The position numbers and the translations under genes are program-made. Source: Pyxicephalus adspersus (taxonomy: Eukaryota; Chordata; Amphibia; Anura; Pyxicephalidae). Taken from it: a stretch of DNA of 64,000 bases. The notes beneath the pieces were generated by a model, which worked only from the letters and a program-made list of their open reading frames with translations, did no database searches and was not told where the DNA came from. This document shows positions 23,511 through 36,312 of the stretch, piece by piece (position 1 is the first letter of the stretch; the number at the start of each line of letters is the position of its first letter). Location: positions 62,323,039-62,387,038 of the forward strand of contig NC_092862.1 of NCBI RefSeq assembly GCF_032062135.1, read 5' to 3'.

Positions 23511-23810
23511 AGGAATATTACAGTGGATAAGAAAGATATTGATTCAGGATCTCTGGCCTAAATCCTATAAGCAGTGGAGTATTACCTACCTGACATACCC
23601 TTGTTGATATTCTTTGTGTTGGAGAGCTAGTACTCAAGTGTTCTGTTCAAAATCTTGGCGTTTATTAGTATTGTGATGGGCTTTTTGATTATGTGACAAG
23701 AGCGGGAGAAAAACACATATAAAGACTAGGTGATTTGCTGCAACAAGAAGAATTAGGAATCAATGAAAATAGAAAAAAATAAAGTTGTGCACTAAGAACT
23801 GCAGTAACTA

Positions 23811-24037
23811 TGGGCCTTATTTATTAAAGTTTTTCAAGACTGGAGAAGATACACTTTCAGCAGTGAAGCTGGGTGATCCAGCAAACCTGACATGGATTTC
23901 TTGGAAGTCATTTGCTATTTATTAGTGAATGTTTTCAATCCCTGACCAGATCCATTCCAGGTTTGCTGGATCACCCAGCTTCACTGATAAAAGTGTATCA
24001 TCTCCAGCCTTGGAGAGTTTTTAATAATCAGGCCCCA
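23811..24037. mobile_element. Complete 'ggatcaccca' MITE
   Basis: About 227 bases with long inverted arms of roughly 90 bases. The left side has TGGGCCTTATTTATTAAAG, AGACTGGAGAAGATACACTT and GGGTGATCCAGCAAACCTG; the right side has the reverse complements CAGGTTTGCTGGATCACCC, AAGTGTATCATCTCCAGCC and AATAATCAGGCCCCA. Other, partial copies are at 4860, 19655, 20190 and 34415. No coding capacity. Confidence 0.8.
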
Positions 24038-27000
24038 TGCATCTGTAAGTTTGAACAGACTTGATTTGTTACTTTTTAGGTATGCAGTTCAGCCTGTTTA
24101 TGTATGTACTTGTTTGTTTACTAAAATTTATATGAGCCATAACCAGATCTCGCCTTCAACTGACTTGGCCTGTTGAACTTGACTGAAGGTGACCTTGCCA
24201 CCTATATTAGTAGTTATAGCATTTGTTACCACTGTAGAGTACCAGCAAAGTGATAGACTGATGCAAGAGCCAGGGAAATCACCTTTTCTTTTGTCTTCCA
24301 ACTTTTATTAGGATATATTGTGGATACAGATGTATTTCATTGTGCACATTGAACAGAGGCTTTTATTTCTAAACTAATAAAAAAGGCTAGGAATATTAAA
24401 TATCAGATAAGGTTCTCTACAAGACTTCACCCCGTTTTATGTTGCTGTATGTGTGTATATATTAGTTTAGGGAAAACAATCATAAAACGGACGTTTTCAG
24501 ACAGTAAAAAGAAATGGTTAAAAGAGAGCCAGAGAGCATTCTCTTAATATATGATATATGAGAAAGCTTTTTTGTTTCTTTATACTGACTCCACCCTTTT
24601 CAAAAGCATCAACGGAAGATTGTGGTTCATACATGAAAGAGTACTCAGGAATTCGTTTTTGATGCAAGAAAACCACATTTGTATTCAGGAAATATAACTA
24701 CTATTACTGTAAACCGAAACATTAATGTAGTGAAATGTAACATGATAAATCCCCATTACCAGAGCTATAGAAACACCTGCTATAGTGTATATATAAATAT
24801 CCACTGCTTTCTTGGAATTGAAAAGTAAATATCATAAGTGATAGTAAGATGAAGGTACACACTCCCTGCTCCAGCATGTACCGATAACCTTGCAGCTGTT
24901 AATGATAAAACGGGCACAGTATATCTTTAAATTGAGGGTCTTTTTTAGGACACAGAGATACAGCTAATGTCTGGAGTCAGTAAGGACATGTCATTTGATT
25001 GTCCTTTATTATCTCAGCAACCAAGCACAACTTGCATTATTAAAACAGTTACAGTTTGTTTCCAGTTTCACAAGGATTAACACTAAACTAACCACACACA
25101 TGAACAATGCCTAATATTGCAAAATAGGCAGACACAGACAATAGTATAAAACCACTGAGATACACAAACAAAAACCTTTCACCCCTTTTAAAGAGGGGTT
25201 GGGGAAATGTAATTTTTTACTCAGTCTTGAGAATTTAACATCTGAATAACATGTTATCATGTAAATCCTATTATTTTTAGACATTTTATTATTTATTTAG
25301 GTTAAATGGAGATCATGTGTTTATTATTTACACTCATTTTATGTATGATAGTTGTTTCAATTATACTTGACAACAATTACTTCTTTTATTTGATTGTACA
25401 TAATGATAATGGTCAGTGGAATGTATTTACCCTTTTGTTTTGTGTGTATTTGTGCTTACAATAAATATTATGGGTTTAAGTTCATAAGATACTGACACTG
25501 AAACCCTCTGAGTTTGGTTTGGCCAGTTAGATCCTAAAGTGGTTTGGTCATTCATGGGACTACTGGTCTTGGATTGTACAAGATGACATAACTCGACTAC
25601 ACTCCTGGAGATACACCAATACACTGTTGTGAAGTATATTTTAATTATGAGCCAATAATTCCCTCCTCCTATTTTGTTCTATTTCGCCCTCATCTTAGAT
25701 TGTAAGCTTTTCTGGGCAGGGTCCTCTCCTTTTGTGTCACTGTCTGTATCTGTCTGTCATTTGCAATCCCTATTTAATGTACAGCCCTGCGTAATATGTT
25801 GGCTCTGTATAAATGGAGTTTATTAATAATAATCTCATTATCCATTAAAAAAACAATAAAAATATTATAATTTAATTCTCATTTGTATACTTGGTTATAT
25901 GTTTTCCAAAATCTTGATTGATCAATTTTGATTCATAATGTCTCAATGTCTGCTAATAAATCAAAACTGGTTGCTACAACCTCTTATCTTTTATTGGCCC
26001 AAAGTCATCAAAGCATGGATGCACAGACCAAATTTAGCAGCATCAGTATTCTTCAATTACCAAGAGCAGTCAGTGACAGTACAATATCATAAATAGGGAA
26101 TATTTTAGCGTAGCCTCTTTTCACACTCAATCTTTTCAATACCATTATTTATCTAACCAGCCAGGCAAAGTGTTGGCTGGTTACACTCAATGCCATCTGT
26201 CTCTGACAGCTGTGTTCCCCAGTGAAAAACAGCAACCAGTTAAAGTAGTCCTTATTTGTGAATGTAAAATCAGTATGTCAGCTAAGGCTTTATTACCAAA
26301 ATAGGATGAACAAGTCTGGACAGACTTAAGTGCATTATCATCAATTTATTGGAGTAATTGTGGGACATAATTACATTGGAAAATGTATTAAAAATTGAAA
26401 ATAAAAAGGTTGTGTACATTTGTTTTGTTATTTGGGTTTTGTTAAAACGGTGTCTAAATAAAAGTCTTCTAAGTCCCTAAACAATATTGTCATGTTAACC
26501 AATGCATATTGACACTAAAACATTTTATCAGGGAATACAGACAATAATGTCTTCTGGTCAGAAAAAGGTTAATGTTTTCCCAGTATGGAGTATCATGTTG
26601 AGAAATATTAATCTACATAATGACGTTGCCAATCAGTTATGGATGTCTTTTTTTTTAAACTTTAAGTTTAATATTAGTAAACCAATAAAGGATACATAGG
26701 TAGAGATTAGCTTTAAAAATGCCACTTTGATCCTGTAAACAATGAGCTTGCCCCCACTTCTGATTACCCTAAAAAAACAAAAGAGGGCTTGGAGTAGAAG
26801 TGGGTGGTGCTAAATTCATCCTAAATTAAACCTTGAAGACTAGTCAGCATAAATTACATATATTCTGAATACAGAAGTTAGCCTGGATTAAGGGCCTTGG
26901 CTATTCTTTCAATTCTATCTCAGCATATTCTTTTCTCAAAGATGCTATTACATTGCCACATGTTTAGATCTATTTAGTACAGTATTGCTATTTAATGACT

Positions 27001-27196
27001 TTACACTCATAGAGCTCCTTAACCTTCTCTTACTAACTGGTGAGTCACTGGAACAATCATGTGCCTATCAACTGTGAGACATAGCACATTTTTAGAAGTT
27101 TTATTTTAAAGAAATCAAGACAAAATTGCAAAACAAATACTTTATTTATTAAATGCATAGGAACCTTTTCAGACTTATGGTTTAAGAGGTTATAGG
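24038..27196. other. Non-coding tract
   Basis: No supported gene. The longest frames are about 65 codons and show no domain. One L2-like tail lies at 25693-25830. The tract ends at the hAT terminus. Confidence 0.5.
25693..25830 (+). repeat. L2-like retroelement 3' tail, copy 4
   Basis: Plus-strand copy with CTTAGATTGTAAGCTTTTCT, GGGCAGGGTCCTCTCC, GTCACTGTCTGTATCTGTCT, GTACAGCCCTGCGTAATATG and TTGGCTCTGTATAAATGG, followed by TAATAATAAT. Confidence 0.78.
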
Positions 27197-27679
27197 TAGG
27201 GATGAGCGAGAAGGCCTCTTACAGTCTTGTGGAAATTTCCTCGAACTTCTGATGGGTCAGCGAAATTTCAGCGAACCGATTTTGCGAATTCTATTAAAGT
27301 CAATGGGCCCATTTTAAACACTAATAGCAAAGCCCCTATACATGTTAGAACCATTACATTTGCCAGGTACTTGTAGGTTAACAGGGGCAACAGGGGAAAA
27401 ATACAAAAGTTCCAAAAGACCTTGTGCTTTTCCAGAAAATGGCAGGCAAAGTGACAGCAGGCAAATAGGATTCTGGCATGATGGACAGCGTACAGAAGGA
27501 AGCATAAACCTTGGGATATTGAGAAAGGGTGGCACTACGTGTGAACTCAACCCACTAGCAGCAGTCTCTGCCGTCAAAAAAGCAAGAGAACACATTGCTC
27601 GCTGGCATCATGGCCTGGATGACATGTGTTAGGAATGCCACTCATAAAGTTGTAGACAAGTAGTGCGGTGACATTAGGC

Positions 27680-28800
27680 AAAAGGATGGAGGACCAGAGA
27701 CAGTAGCAATGTGTAGCAACAGCAGGAGGAGGAGGTGGTGGGCCCTGAGAAGGAATGGGACCGCAATGGTAACTCGCCCCCAATGCTGGGTGTAGTGCAT
27801 CATCAATGCCACCCAGAAATGTACAATTTTAGTGAAAGGAGTACTGACAGGCAGCAGCAGGAGGAGACAGTGGTCCCTGAGACAGAGCAGGGATCGCATT
27901 GGTAACTGGCATCTAGAGCTGGGTGTAGTGCATCCTCAATGCCACCCAGAATTGTACAATTTTAGCGAATGGAGTACTGACAGACGGCAGCAGCAGCAAG
28001 AGGAATGGTGGGCCCTGAGACGAAGTGGGGACTGCATTGGTAATTGGCATCTAGAGCTGGGTGTAGTGCATCATCAATGCCACCCAGAAGTGTACAATAT
28101 TAGTAAATGGAGTACTGACAGGTGGCAGCAGCAACAGCAGCAGGAGGAGGGGGTGGGCCCTGAGATGGATCTGGGACTGCATTGGTAACTGGCAACTAGA
28201 GCTGGGTATAGTGCATTGTCAATGCCACCCAGAAGTGTACAATTTTAATGAATGGAATACTGACAAGCGGCAGCAGCAGGAGGAGGCAGTGGGCCCTGAG
28301 ACGGAGCGGGGACCACATTGGTAACTGGCATCTAGAGCCGGGTGTAGTGCATCGCCAATCCCACCCAGAAATGTACAATTTTAGTGAATGGAGTACTGAC
28401 AGGCGGCAGCAGCAGCAGGAGGAGGAGGTGGGCCTGAGATGGAGTGTTGACCGCATTGGTAACTGTCATCTAGAGCTGGGTGTAGTGCATCATCAATGCC
28501 ACCTAGAAGTGTACAATTTTATTGAATGGAGTACTGACAGGCGGCAGCAGCAACAGCAGGAGGACGAGGTGGTGGGCCCTGGGACGGAGCGGGGACCGCA
28601 TTGGTAACTGGCATCTAGAGTTGGGTGTAGTGCATCATCAATGCCACCCAGAAGTGTACAGTTTTACGGAATAGAGCTCTGACAGGTGGCAGCAGCAGCA
28701 GGAGGAGGAGGTGGGTCCTGAGACAGAGCGGGGACTGCATTGGTAACTGGCATCCAGAGCTGGGTGTAGTCCATCGTCAATGCCACCCAGAAGTGTTTAT
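27680..28800. repeat. Minisatellite, eight units of 133-145 bases
   Basis: The marker ATGCCACCCAGAA recurs at 27806, 27939, 28077, 28222, 28358, 28496, 28641 and 28780, giving spacings of 133, 138, 145, 136, 138, 145 and 139. Each unit has GTACAATTTTAGTGAATGGA, a CAGCAGCAGGAGGAGG trinucleotide stretch whose length varies, and GGTAACTGGCATCTAGAGC. It lies between the hAT 3' terminus and the end of its transposase. Confidence 0.93.
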
Positions 28801-29280
28801 TACAAATATCTGCAATTTGTGATTAAACGTAAAAGGGCCAGACCAAGATGTTTTGTGCGCCAGCACTGTTGGTGTGGCCTGTGGTTGCGAAAGCGGTAGG
28901 AAGGTAGACGATATTGCTAGTTTACATCATGAAGTGGATGACAAGAATGCCAACCCTCAATCTTACAATACTTTGCTGAAAAAAATAGGCAAAGGCATTG
29001 GTACCTATGTGCATAAGTGTGGCAGTACAGGGAGTTTTCATCTGCAGTTTGTAGGCCTTCCAGGAAGCAGCCGAAATGTAATGTATATTGATAGCTAGCA
29101 CAATGGCAAGCATGACATTGGGGATGAATGCCACCCCTGGACGTTGCGATAACTAGCGGAAAAGTTCAACCGAGGTAGGCTCAGCTGACAGGGTGTTGGT
29201 GATAGCCAGCCACAGACTCAGTACAGGAGCAGTGTGGGTTCACAGAGGCATCTTGGTTGGCCAGTGAGTCCTTGGGTCAG

Positions 29281-31905
29281 TCAATTAGTGATATTTACAG
29301 TTGGGATATGATAGTTGTTGGTAACCCACCTTTCATTAGTTTTCAAAAAGTTGAGACGATTTTTTCCCGACGACAGTCGAGATTGGTTGTCCGTCACCAC
29401 TCCGCCAGCGGCACTGAAGGTTCTTTCAGACAGAACACTGGATGCCGGGCACAAAAGAAGCTTGATGGCATACTGTGCCAACTGCGGGCAGATTTCAAGC
29501 CTGTTGACCCAAAAATGAATGGCGTCACTGCTGTCAGGACAGGCATCCTCCTCATAACTGCTGTCGTCAACACCACCACCAGCCAGAAAAGAGCCAACAT
29601 AATCAAGCACCATGCGCTTCATCCCTTCTCGATGGTTATGCCCCGCACTTGTTTGAGGTGGCCGCATCAGGTTTTGCCAGGCATCCAGAAAATCCCCCCT
29701 GCCCTGGCCTAGACTTTTGCATGTGTGCGGCCTGCTGCCACTACTGCTGCAGCTATAGGAGGATGCGGTGGAGGCAGTGTCCGCCTGAGCTCCCTGTAAG
29801 GAATGTGGTGCGCTGAACTCCTCATGCAGCCGGTCGCATAGTATTCTGCTCAGGCAGGCCACCTTTTCTTTCTCTTGGGCCGGGTTGGGTAATAAATGTG
29901 ACATTTTGTCTTTGTAGCGTTGAACCAGAAGGGTGGCCAGCCAGTAATTATCCTGGTTTTTGATGCTGCAAATGCGGGGGTCCCTCCGTAGGCATCGCAA
30001 CATGTGGTCACACATATGAAAGAGAGGTTCCCTGGGCTCATCCTCCTCCTGTCCCTCAGTAGGCGCCAAAACATCTTCCTCCTCATCAACCACCTCCTCC
30101 TCTTGAAGCTGTAGCAGTTCCCGCACAATGCCTGGGGCATGACAGCACAAATGCGGATTGGACAGGTCCTGTACAGCAACCCCAACATGGTCTCCCTTAT
30201 CATCATCATCATATTCATTGTCCTCCTCCTCTTGAAACTTCTGATGCGGGCCAGTGACCCTTCTTGCTCCTCCTGATGCTGGCTGTGTGCTATGGAGTGT
30301 AATGTCACCCTCATCCTCCTCCCCCATTTCTTCTCCTCCTCTCCCATCGCCACTTTCCATCAGGCCACACAGGGAATTATCAAGCAGAAAGATGATGGGT
30401 ATGACGTCATTCTAGCCTGACCGCCCCCGACTCACAACGTTTGTGGCCTGCTCAAAGGGGGCCAGTACCTTACACAGCATCTCCATCTGCAGCCACTGGT
30501 CACTGGTAAAATATCTCAGTTGTGTGGCTGTACCAAGGACCCCGCTGCCTCTATGCACCACACTGACCAAATAATGGCGGACGGCTAACTTTTGCTCACA
30601 CAGACGCTGGAGCATGTGCAGGGTGGAGTTCTATTTAGTCACAGTGTCCCAAATGAGTCTATGCGGTGGCAGCCCCTGTGGCAGTAGAGAATGGGCAGAC
30701 ATGGCTGCAGATGGAGCGAGCCTGTCTCAGTAAGTCCTGCAGTCCTGGGTACGTGCTGAGGAACTTCTGCACTACCAGGTTCAGTACATGTGCAAAGCAG
30801 GGCACATGTGTTATGCAGCCCATGTGCAGCGCGGCCACAAGGTTGGCCCAGTTGTCCCTACGTTGCCTATTGTGAGCCGGGAGGGCGGAAACCAAGTCTT
30901 AACCTCTCTGTACAAAGCGCACAAGAGATTTCTGACGGTGTGACTTTTCTCCCCTAAGGACACCAGTTTCACCACTGCTGGCAACGGGTGCTTGAGGGAG
31001 CCGTAGTGGCCTGCCTGCTTAACCACAGTGTCCTCCGCTGGTGGCCTTTCAGCAGGAGTGTCGAAAAGAAAGGGGTTGACGGTAGAAGGAATGCAGGAGG
31101 AGGAGGGAGAGGACTGGGGTGGCCCATGCTTTCCCACCACACCCCTCGGCAGGGGTACCAAGTGCTGTAATGCCTCTTGCAGACTACCGACCACTGAGCT
31201 ATGCAAGGCCTCCTAGTGAACGGTAAAGGACAGGTAGCGCCCCACTCTGTGCCTGGTTGTCCAGCCGTCCATGGTGACGTGGATTTAGCTAGATACTGAG
31301 AATGCCAATGCCCGGGAGAGGTTTTCCATTAACGCCTGCTTTGTATATTCCACCGCTGCTCGGCACAGGCCATCAGGTCACGGAAGGGAGCCGAGTCCAC
31401 AATGCTGTACTGCAGTAGCTGCAAGGCCAATAGTTTGGCCGGCCGTGATTTGAGTTCAATGGCTCTTTTGTTGGTTGGTTGGTTGGTTTGTTGGTTGATG
31501 CTTTGCGCTGAACTTCAGTGAGGTGGGCTGAAGGGACTGGGAGCTAGAGGAACTGAAGGGGTCACTGGAGTACCCATCTTGCCGTGACAACCGTTGTCTG
31601 ATGCCACGAAACCTGCGGGCAGAAGCTGATACTTCATCACAGCTTGAAGTCTGGCTGGCACCAACCTCCTGAGACGTACTAGCAATGACAGTTGGAGGTG
31701 GAGAAGGAGTCAATGGAGGTGTAAGAAGAGACGATAACGTGGTTACACCTCCTTCAAGAGAACGCATGTACTGCTCCTACTTTGATTTGTGGTTCTTGTG
31801 CTTGTGGGAAAGCAGGGATGTTGTACCCAAATGTGATCTGGCCTGTCCTCTGTGGATCTGCCCGTGGCACAGGATGCAGATTGCTACGCACCCGTCATCG
31901 TCTTT
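29281..31905 (-). pseudogene. hAT transposase with BED zinc finger (ZBED-like), decayed
   Basis: N-terminal BED finger at about 31790-31880: ICILCHGQIHRG followed by SLLSHKHKNHK, which keeps the Cys-Cys-His-His pattern for DNA binding. A stop follows, then a Ser/Pro-rich linker (31456-31767). The RNase H-like part has ITHVPCFAHVLNLVV near 30800 and FTSDQWLQMEMLCKVLAPFE near 30500. An acidic insertion lies near 30100-30300. The C-terminal hAT dimerisation domain is well kept in the 359-codon frame ending at 29281, with SERTFSAAGGVVTDNQSRL. Multiple stops and frame changes (for example near 30400, 30650, 31200 and 31785) make it non-functional. The role was cut-and-paste transposition. Confidence 0.88.
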
Positions 31906-32172
31906 CAGCTTGAAAAAGGACCACACAGGAGAGGTGCGTGCAACCACTCTGCTGCTTTTTTTTCTGCTCCACCTCCCCCACGATCACATAGTCTCTTACT
32001 GTTCCCTTGCTTGTGTTCACTGTCTGTTCTTTGGGACTCACATGAAGCAGATTGGCGGCCCCTTCCATCCCCAGTCTGTTGCTGCTGCCTTTCCTCTATG
32101 TCTGTTTCGGAACTGCTGCTAGCCTTTACACGCATCAGTGGTTCCCAGGTGACATCATGGTCATCATCCTCA

Positions 32173-32525
32173 TTTTTCTGTACCAACGGTCTTCTTTGGT
32201 AAATAGCAAGAAGTATCAAACACTGACATATCTGTATTTTTTTTATAGTAGGACAGAAATTTTTCTGTACCAACCGTTCTTTTTTGGTAAATAGCAGGAG
32301 GTATCAAACACTGAAATACCTGTATTTTTTTTAAAGTAGGACAGAAATTTTTCTGTACCAAATGGGCTTATTTGGTAAAAAGCAAGAGGTATCAAACACT
32401 GAAATATCTATTTTTTTTTGATAGTAGGACAGTCATTTTTCTGTACCAAACGGTCTTCTTTAGTAATTAACAGGAGGTATCAAACACTTAAATATCTTTA
32501 TTTTTTTATAGTAGGACAAACAAAT
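32173..32525. repeat. Tandem array, four units of 87-88 bases
   Basis: TTTTTCTGTACCAA recurs at 32173, 32260, 32348 and 32436. Each unit continues with CTTCTTTGGTAAATAGCA, GGTATCAAACACTGAAATA and TTTTTTATAGTAGGACAG. It sits upstream of the hAT BED exon. Minus-strand peptides of this array (for example 32170-32361) are repeat by-products. Confidence 0.93.
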
Positions 32526-32682
32526 AAGTTAAATGAAATTTGAATATATATTGAATATTGCATTGATAGGTCTCAACATTGTTTCCTGAAGAAGCAGACA
32601 TTTTCGCAAAACGTGTCGAAATATATATTGATGTGAGACTCTGCAGCTGTGACAATTTTACCAATATGTTTTGTTATACATG

Positions 32683-32854
32683 TAGGCTCTTCGGGGCAGG
32701 GTCCTCCCTCCTGTGTCACTGTCTGTATTCCTCTGTCATTTGCAACCCCTATTTAATGTACAGCACTGTGTAATATTTTGGTGCTATATAAATCCTGATA
32801 ATTATAATTAGTAATATTATTAATAATAATAATAATAATAATAATGATATTATT

Positions 32855-32885
<31 letters not shown>
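32683..32885 (+). repeat. L2-like retroelement 3' tail, copy 5, with long (AAT)n
   Basis: GTAGGCTCTTCGGGGCAGGG, CTCCTGTGTCACTGTCTGTA, CATTTGCAACCCCTATTTAA, GTACAGCACTGTGTAATATT and GGTGCTATATAAATCC, followed by a long AAT/ATT array up to about 32885. Just to its left, GAAGAAGCAGACATTTTCGC and AAAACGTGTCGAAA (about 32585-32625) look like another dispersed repeat; a related block may lie at 41580-41630. Confidence 0.8.
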
Positions 32886-34118
32886 CATGAGCTGTTCTGT
32901 AAGTGTGACAGTTTTATATACATTTTTAAATTTAAGAAATAAAAGTTATGTTTTTTATTTTCAATATGAATGCCTAAAGTCCCTTGTTCTAATTTATGGT
33001 GTATTGAAGAATATTGTGGGATGTGGCACCTGCTAAAAAGTTTTATGTAAATACATTTGTAAATCTGACCACTAAAGGATTGATTGAAGCTGATATAAGA
33101 TTGATTGGAAAAAATGATTAGTATGTAACAAATGTACAAAAAAAACAACGCACTCATTGATCTTGTGTTTTATATGTAAACACAGCAGTAAAGATTTAAA
33201 ATGGCATAGCACCTGTTGTAACTGCATATTGTGTGTTTTCTCAATCTGTGTGTTTGGGTTTTAAAATTGGGTAACATATGTAGTCCTTATCTGTTTACAA
33301 ACAAAGTAGTCCGTTTGGTAAAGCAGGACATGCTGACTTTAAAGCCTGAAATACTGTGCAAGAACCACACAAAAAAAAATAGGACCCACAAAGGGGGTAA
33401 AGGGTCAGCCATATGGGAAAGGGTTTAGAATGCAGTAAGCAAACCTTTTGTAACCATCAGCTCTTTCTGTGACCAAGCCTCTATAACAATGGTAAAATAT
33501 TATGGCATAATTCCAGGTCCACTTATACTGAAAAATACCACACTGATAAATGCTGCCAAAGTTGTGATGGCATATCTGAAGTAACTGGTCTGTGAGATTT
33601 TCCTAAAGACATTATCTAGTCAAGCATTACCATGGCAAAATGCCAGAAATGTGAAATCTCAATAATGGGAAAATACAGCAACAAAAATATATTTTTATTA
33701 GAGTGAGAAAGGCTTAAAACATATATTAGGCTTTTATTGCTGTTTGTGACTTTATGTGCCAGTGATACAGCAGATAATCTTTCCCATGCTAACCAATACA
33801 AATTTATAAAAAAAAAAAAAAAAAGTTAAAAAAAGAAAAACATAAAAAGAAAAAGTATTGAAATAATAATAATAATTAAACAAAGGGTTATTTGCGTTTG
33901 TTTGAACTGGGGAGAAGATCTGCTATTCCATTAATAACATTTTGCCCAATACAGCAAGGAAAATGTATTTAGGGCAGAACCTACATTAGTACACAATGCT
34001 ATCCTACTCCATGCTAATCATAATTTTTAAATGCTGAATTAGGTATAGGTCTCATGCTGTGTGTGATGGTTATGTTACTCTATCTGCCTTAGTGTTAGGG
34101 GTTAGAGTTAGGTCGAGG

Positions 34119-34274
34119 CAGTGCTCAACACAGAATTTTTTTTTAAGCTGGGTGGGTAGATATTGCAGACGGATGCAAGCCCCTGAGTTGTGACCCAACT
34201 CTTCAGTAACCACCCAAAAACAACTGGGTGATTACTGAAAAGTGGTGCACCCACCTAAATGGGGCTGGGGAGAA
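34119..34274. mobile_element. Second copy of the CAGTGCTCAAC MITE
   Basis: Starts CAGTGCTCAACACAGAA and runs in the opposite orientation to 9978-10144, sharing AAGCTGGGTGGG, GTAACCACCCAAAAAC and GTGGTGCACCCACCTA. The far end is eroded after GGGGAGAA, so no target duplication can be read. Confidence 0.7.
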
Positions 34275-34414
34275 AAGTTAATTGTTTGGTTAGGTTTATT
34301 GGGTTAAAGGTTTTGGGTATTAACTTTAGGGTTAAAGTTAGGGGTTAAGTGTCATTTCAGACCTGGGATGAGCTGCAGCTGTCTGGTCCAGGAAAACATT
34401 TGTCAACTAATAGC

Positions 34415-34518
34415 TAATGATTTTTAGGAAATCCATTCCAGTTTTGCTGGATCACCCAGGTTCACCAATGATAGTCTGTCTTCTCCTGCCTTGGAAAGCT
34501 TTAATAAATTAGGCCCAT
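34415..34518. mobile_element. Half copy of 'ggatcaccca' MITE
   Basis: AAATCCATTCCAGTTTTGCT, GGATCACCCAGGTTCAC and AGCTTTAATAAATTAGGCCC match the right half of 23811-24037. Confidence 0.65.
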
Positions 34519-35820
34519 TATGTAAATGTAAGGGGAGGAACACAGCTGTCACAGATCACAGCCCTGTTCACTAAAGCAACATGTCAAGTGTTTGTAAAAT
34601 TTTCATTTATCTAGCTTACAAAAGTCTTGTAGTCTAGCTAGTGATATTTTTCACATTTCTGAGCAAGAAATCGAACTAGCTTCTGAGTCTCCATTATACA
34701 CAAGTATATGAATCATTTCATAAAATATTCATAACGCAAAGATACGCATTAAGCCATAGCTATACTTTAAATAAACCTAACAGCTACTTCATCTGCCTAT
34801 TAAAGCAGAATTACAGTCCAGCGTTACATACAATAAAACCTCTCTCCCAATTTTATAAAAGTACAATATGTATGGTTAGGTCATATCCTTTTCATAGGGA
34901 GAACTGTACAAGTGAGAAAAAAAGCACTTCATTGATTACAGCCAATCCATCTGTCACACAATTCGAAGCTTATCTCCTGCCACCCTACATCAAAGAATCC
35001 TGCAAGAGGGCTGAGGGCCCGACAGAACCAGGCAGTGAGGGAAAGTGTAACTAAGTCTGGTAAATCAATTCAGGTACTAACTTGTAAAGGAATTCTATTC
35101 ATAGTAATATTGGTGTAGCAAAACTATTGAAGCAGAGAGAAAATGTTGACATTAGTTCCACTTTCAATGTATTCAATAGTACATAAAATACATGCAAATC
35201 ACATCTGATTGTGTAGTATTTGAGTACATTTATGAGCCAGCAGGGCTATGTGAAGAAAATGAGGGGATATTTCAAAAATCACTGATGATCGTCCAAATTC
35301 AACTACTGGTGCTGGGCAGACAGCACATCTAGTTCACCACAATACTAATGATAAAACCACTCACAATAGCTGCACCCCAGAATAAAAATAATATGTTTTG
35401 TGTATTAGTAAAGATACTACACAATGTGCACAGTATTCATGCATCACATTACCAGATAATGCCCTATCCTGCTAATACATTTCACCCATTGCTGTGCACA
35501 TGCAAATTGTCTCTCTTTGGGCCTATTAGAAATTGCTATTGTCTATTTGTGAGTCTTCAGGGAGAGTATGTTCACTAGGCTCATGCTAAATAAGTCACGT
35601 GTGAAGTACCATGTGGCTACTCCTGCTTGGATGAGGACCAGAGCTCGATCTGCTATTCCAGATATAAACCATTTTTACTCCTAGATTGGATCTCTTTTTA
35701 ATCATTTAACATACCTGCAATATTTCTCCTATTTCACATTCACTCGGGGAGCTTGATTCATCAAGCCAAATTATTGTTTATTTTTCTTCATGTGCACTAA
35801 TGTATGTACATGTGTCATTC

Positions 35821-35828
35821 ACACACAC

Positions 35829-35880
<52 letters not shown>
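35821..35880. repeat. (CA)n(TA)n microsatellite
   Basis: A short CA run followed by about 25 AT units with one interruption (TATTTAT). Confidence 0.95.
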
Positions 35881-35881
<1 letters not shown>

Positions 35882-36312
35882 CATTATATACACATATAAT
35901 AGAGAAATTTTAGGAAGAATGAGGATTTTTTTTAGGCATATTGCTTAACATGTTTCAAAGATTGCCTATTTGTTTCTATGATTTCTGATGTCATGTGCTT
36001 GGCTCAAAGCAACATTCATGCATGATATTGCTTTTGGTTAAAGGAGGAATCCACCCTTATGTGCTTCCACTACCAAGCTGAAGTGAGTAAGTAAATATAT
36101 AGTGGGCCAAGGTCTAAAATGCCATTCAAACCTGCATTAACAACCTGAAAGGCTGAAAAAGCAAGAAAACATGTTTGGCACAAAGTGTATTTGTCCCTGA
36201 AAGTTTGAGATGCTAGCACTCTTTGTTTTATGTAAACACCTAAATAATGCATATAACGCATTATTTAGGGAGCAAAATTAAGTTGAGCAATAACGCAACA
36301 TCTGTTCATTTC

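Larger units (their letters stand above)
27197..32525 (-). mobile_element. BED-type hAT DNA transposon, decayed
   Basis: Large element read on the minus strand. The terminus at its 3' side is TAGGGATGAGCGAGAAGGCC at 27197, of a type common to frog hAT elements. Inwards come a minisatellite of 133-145 base units (27680-28800), the transposase remnant (29281-31905) and a second array of 87-88 base units (32173-32525). I found no matching inverted terminus (TCGCTCATCCCTA) on the right, so the 5' end is lost or too diverged. The right border is set at the end of the second array and is approximate. Confidence 0.7.
32886..36312. other. Non-coding tract
   Basis: No supported gene. It contains a poly-A/AT-rich stretch near 33800, a MITE copy (34119-34274), a half MITE (34415-34518) and an AT microsatellite (35821-35880). 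Confidence 0.5.

Noticed and set aside
27680..28800. CRISPR-like array
   Set aside because: Units are 133-145 bases with no short repeat/unique spacer alternation. It is a minisatellite in a hAT element.
29257..29712. 151-codon plus-strand ORF
   Set aside because: It is antisense to the well-recognised hAT C-terminal domain (SERTFSAAGG) on the minus strand.
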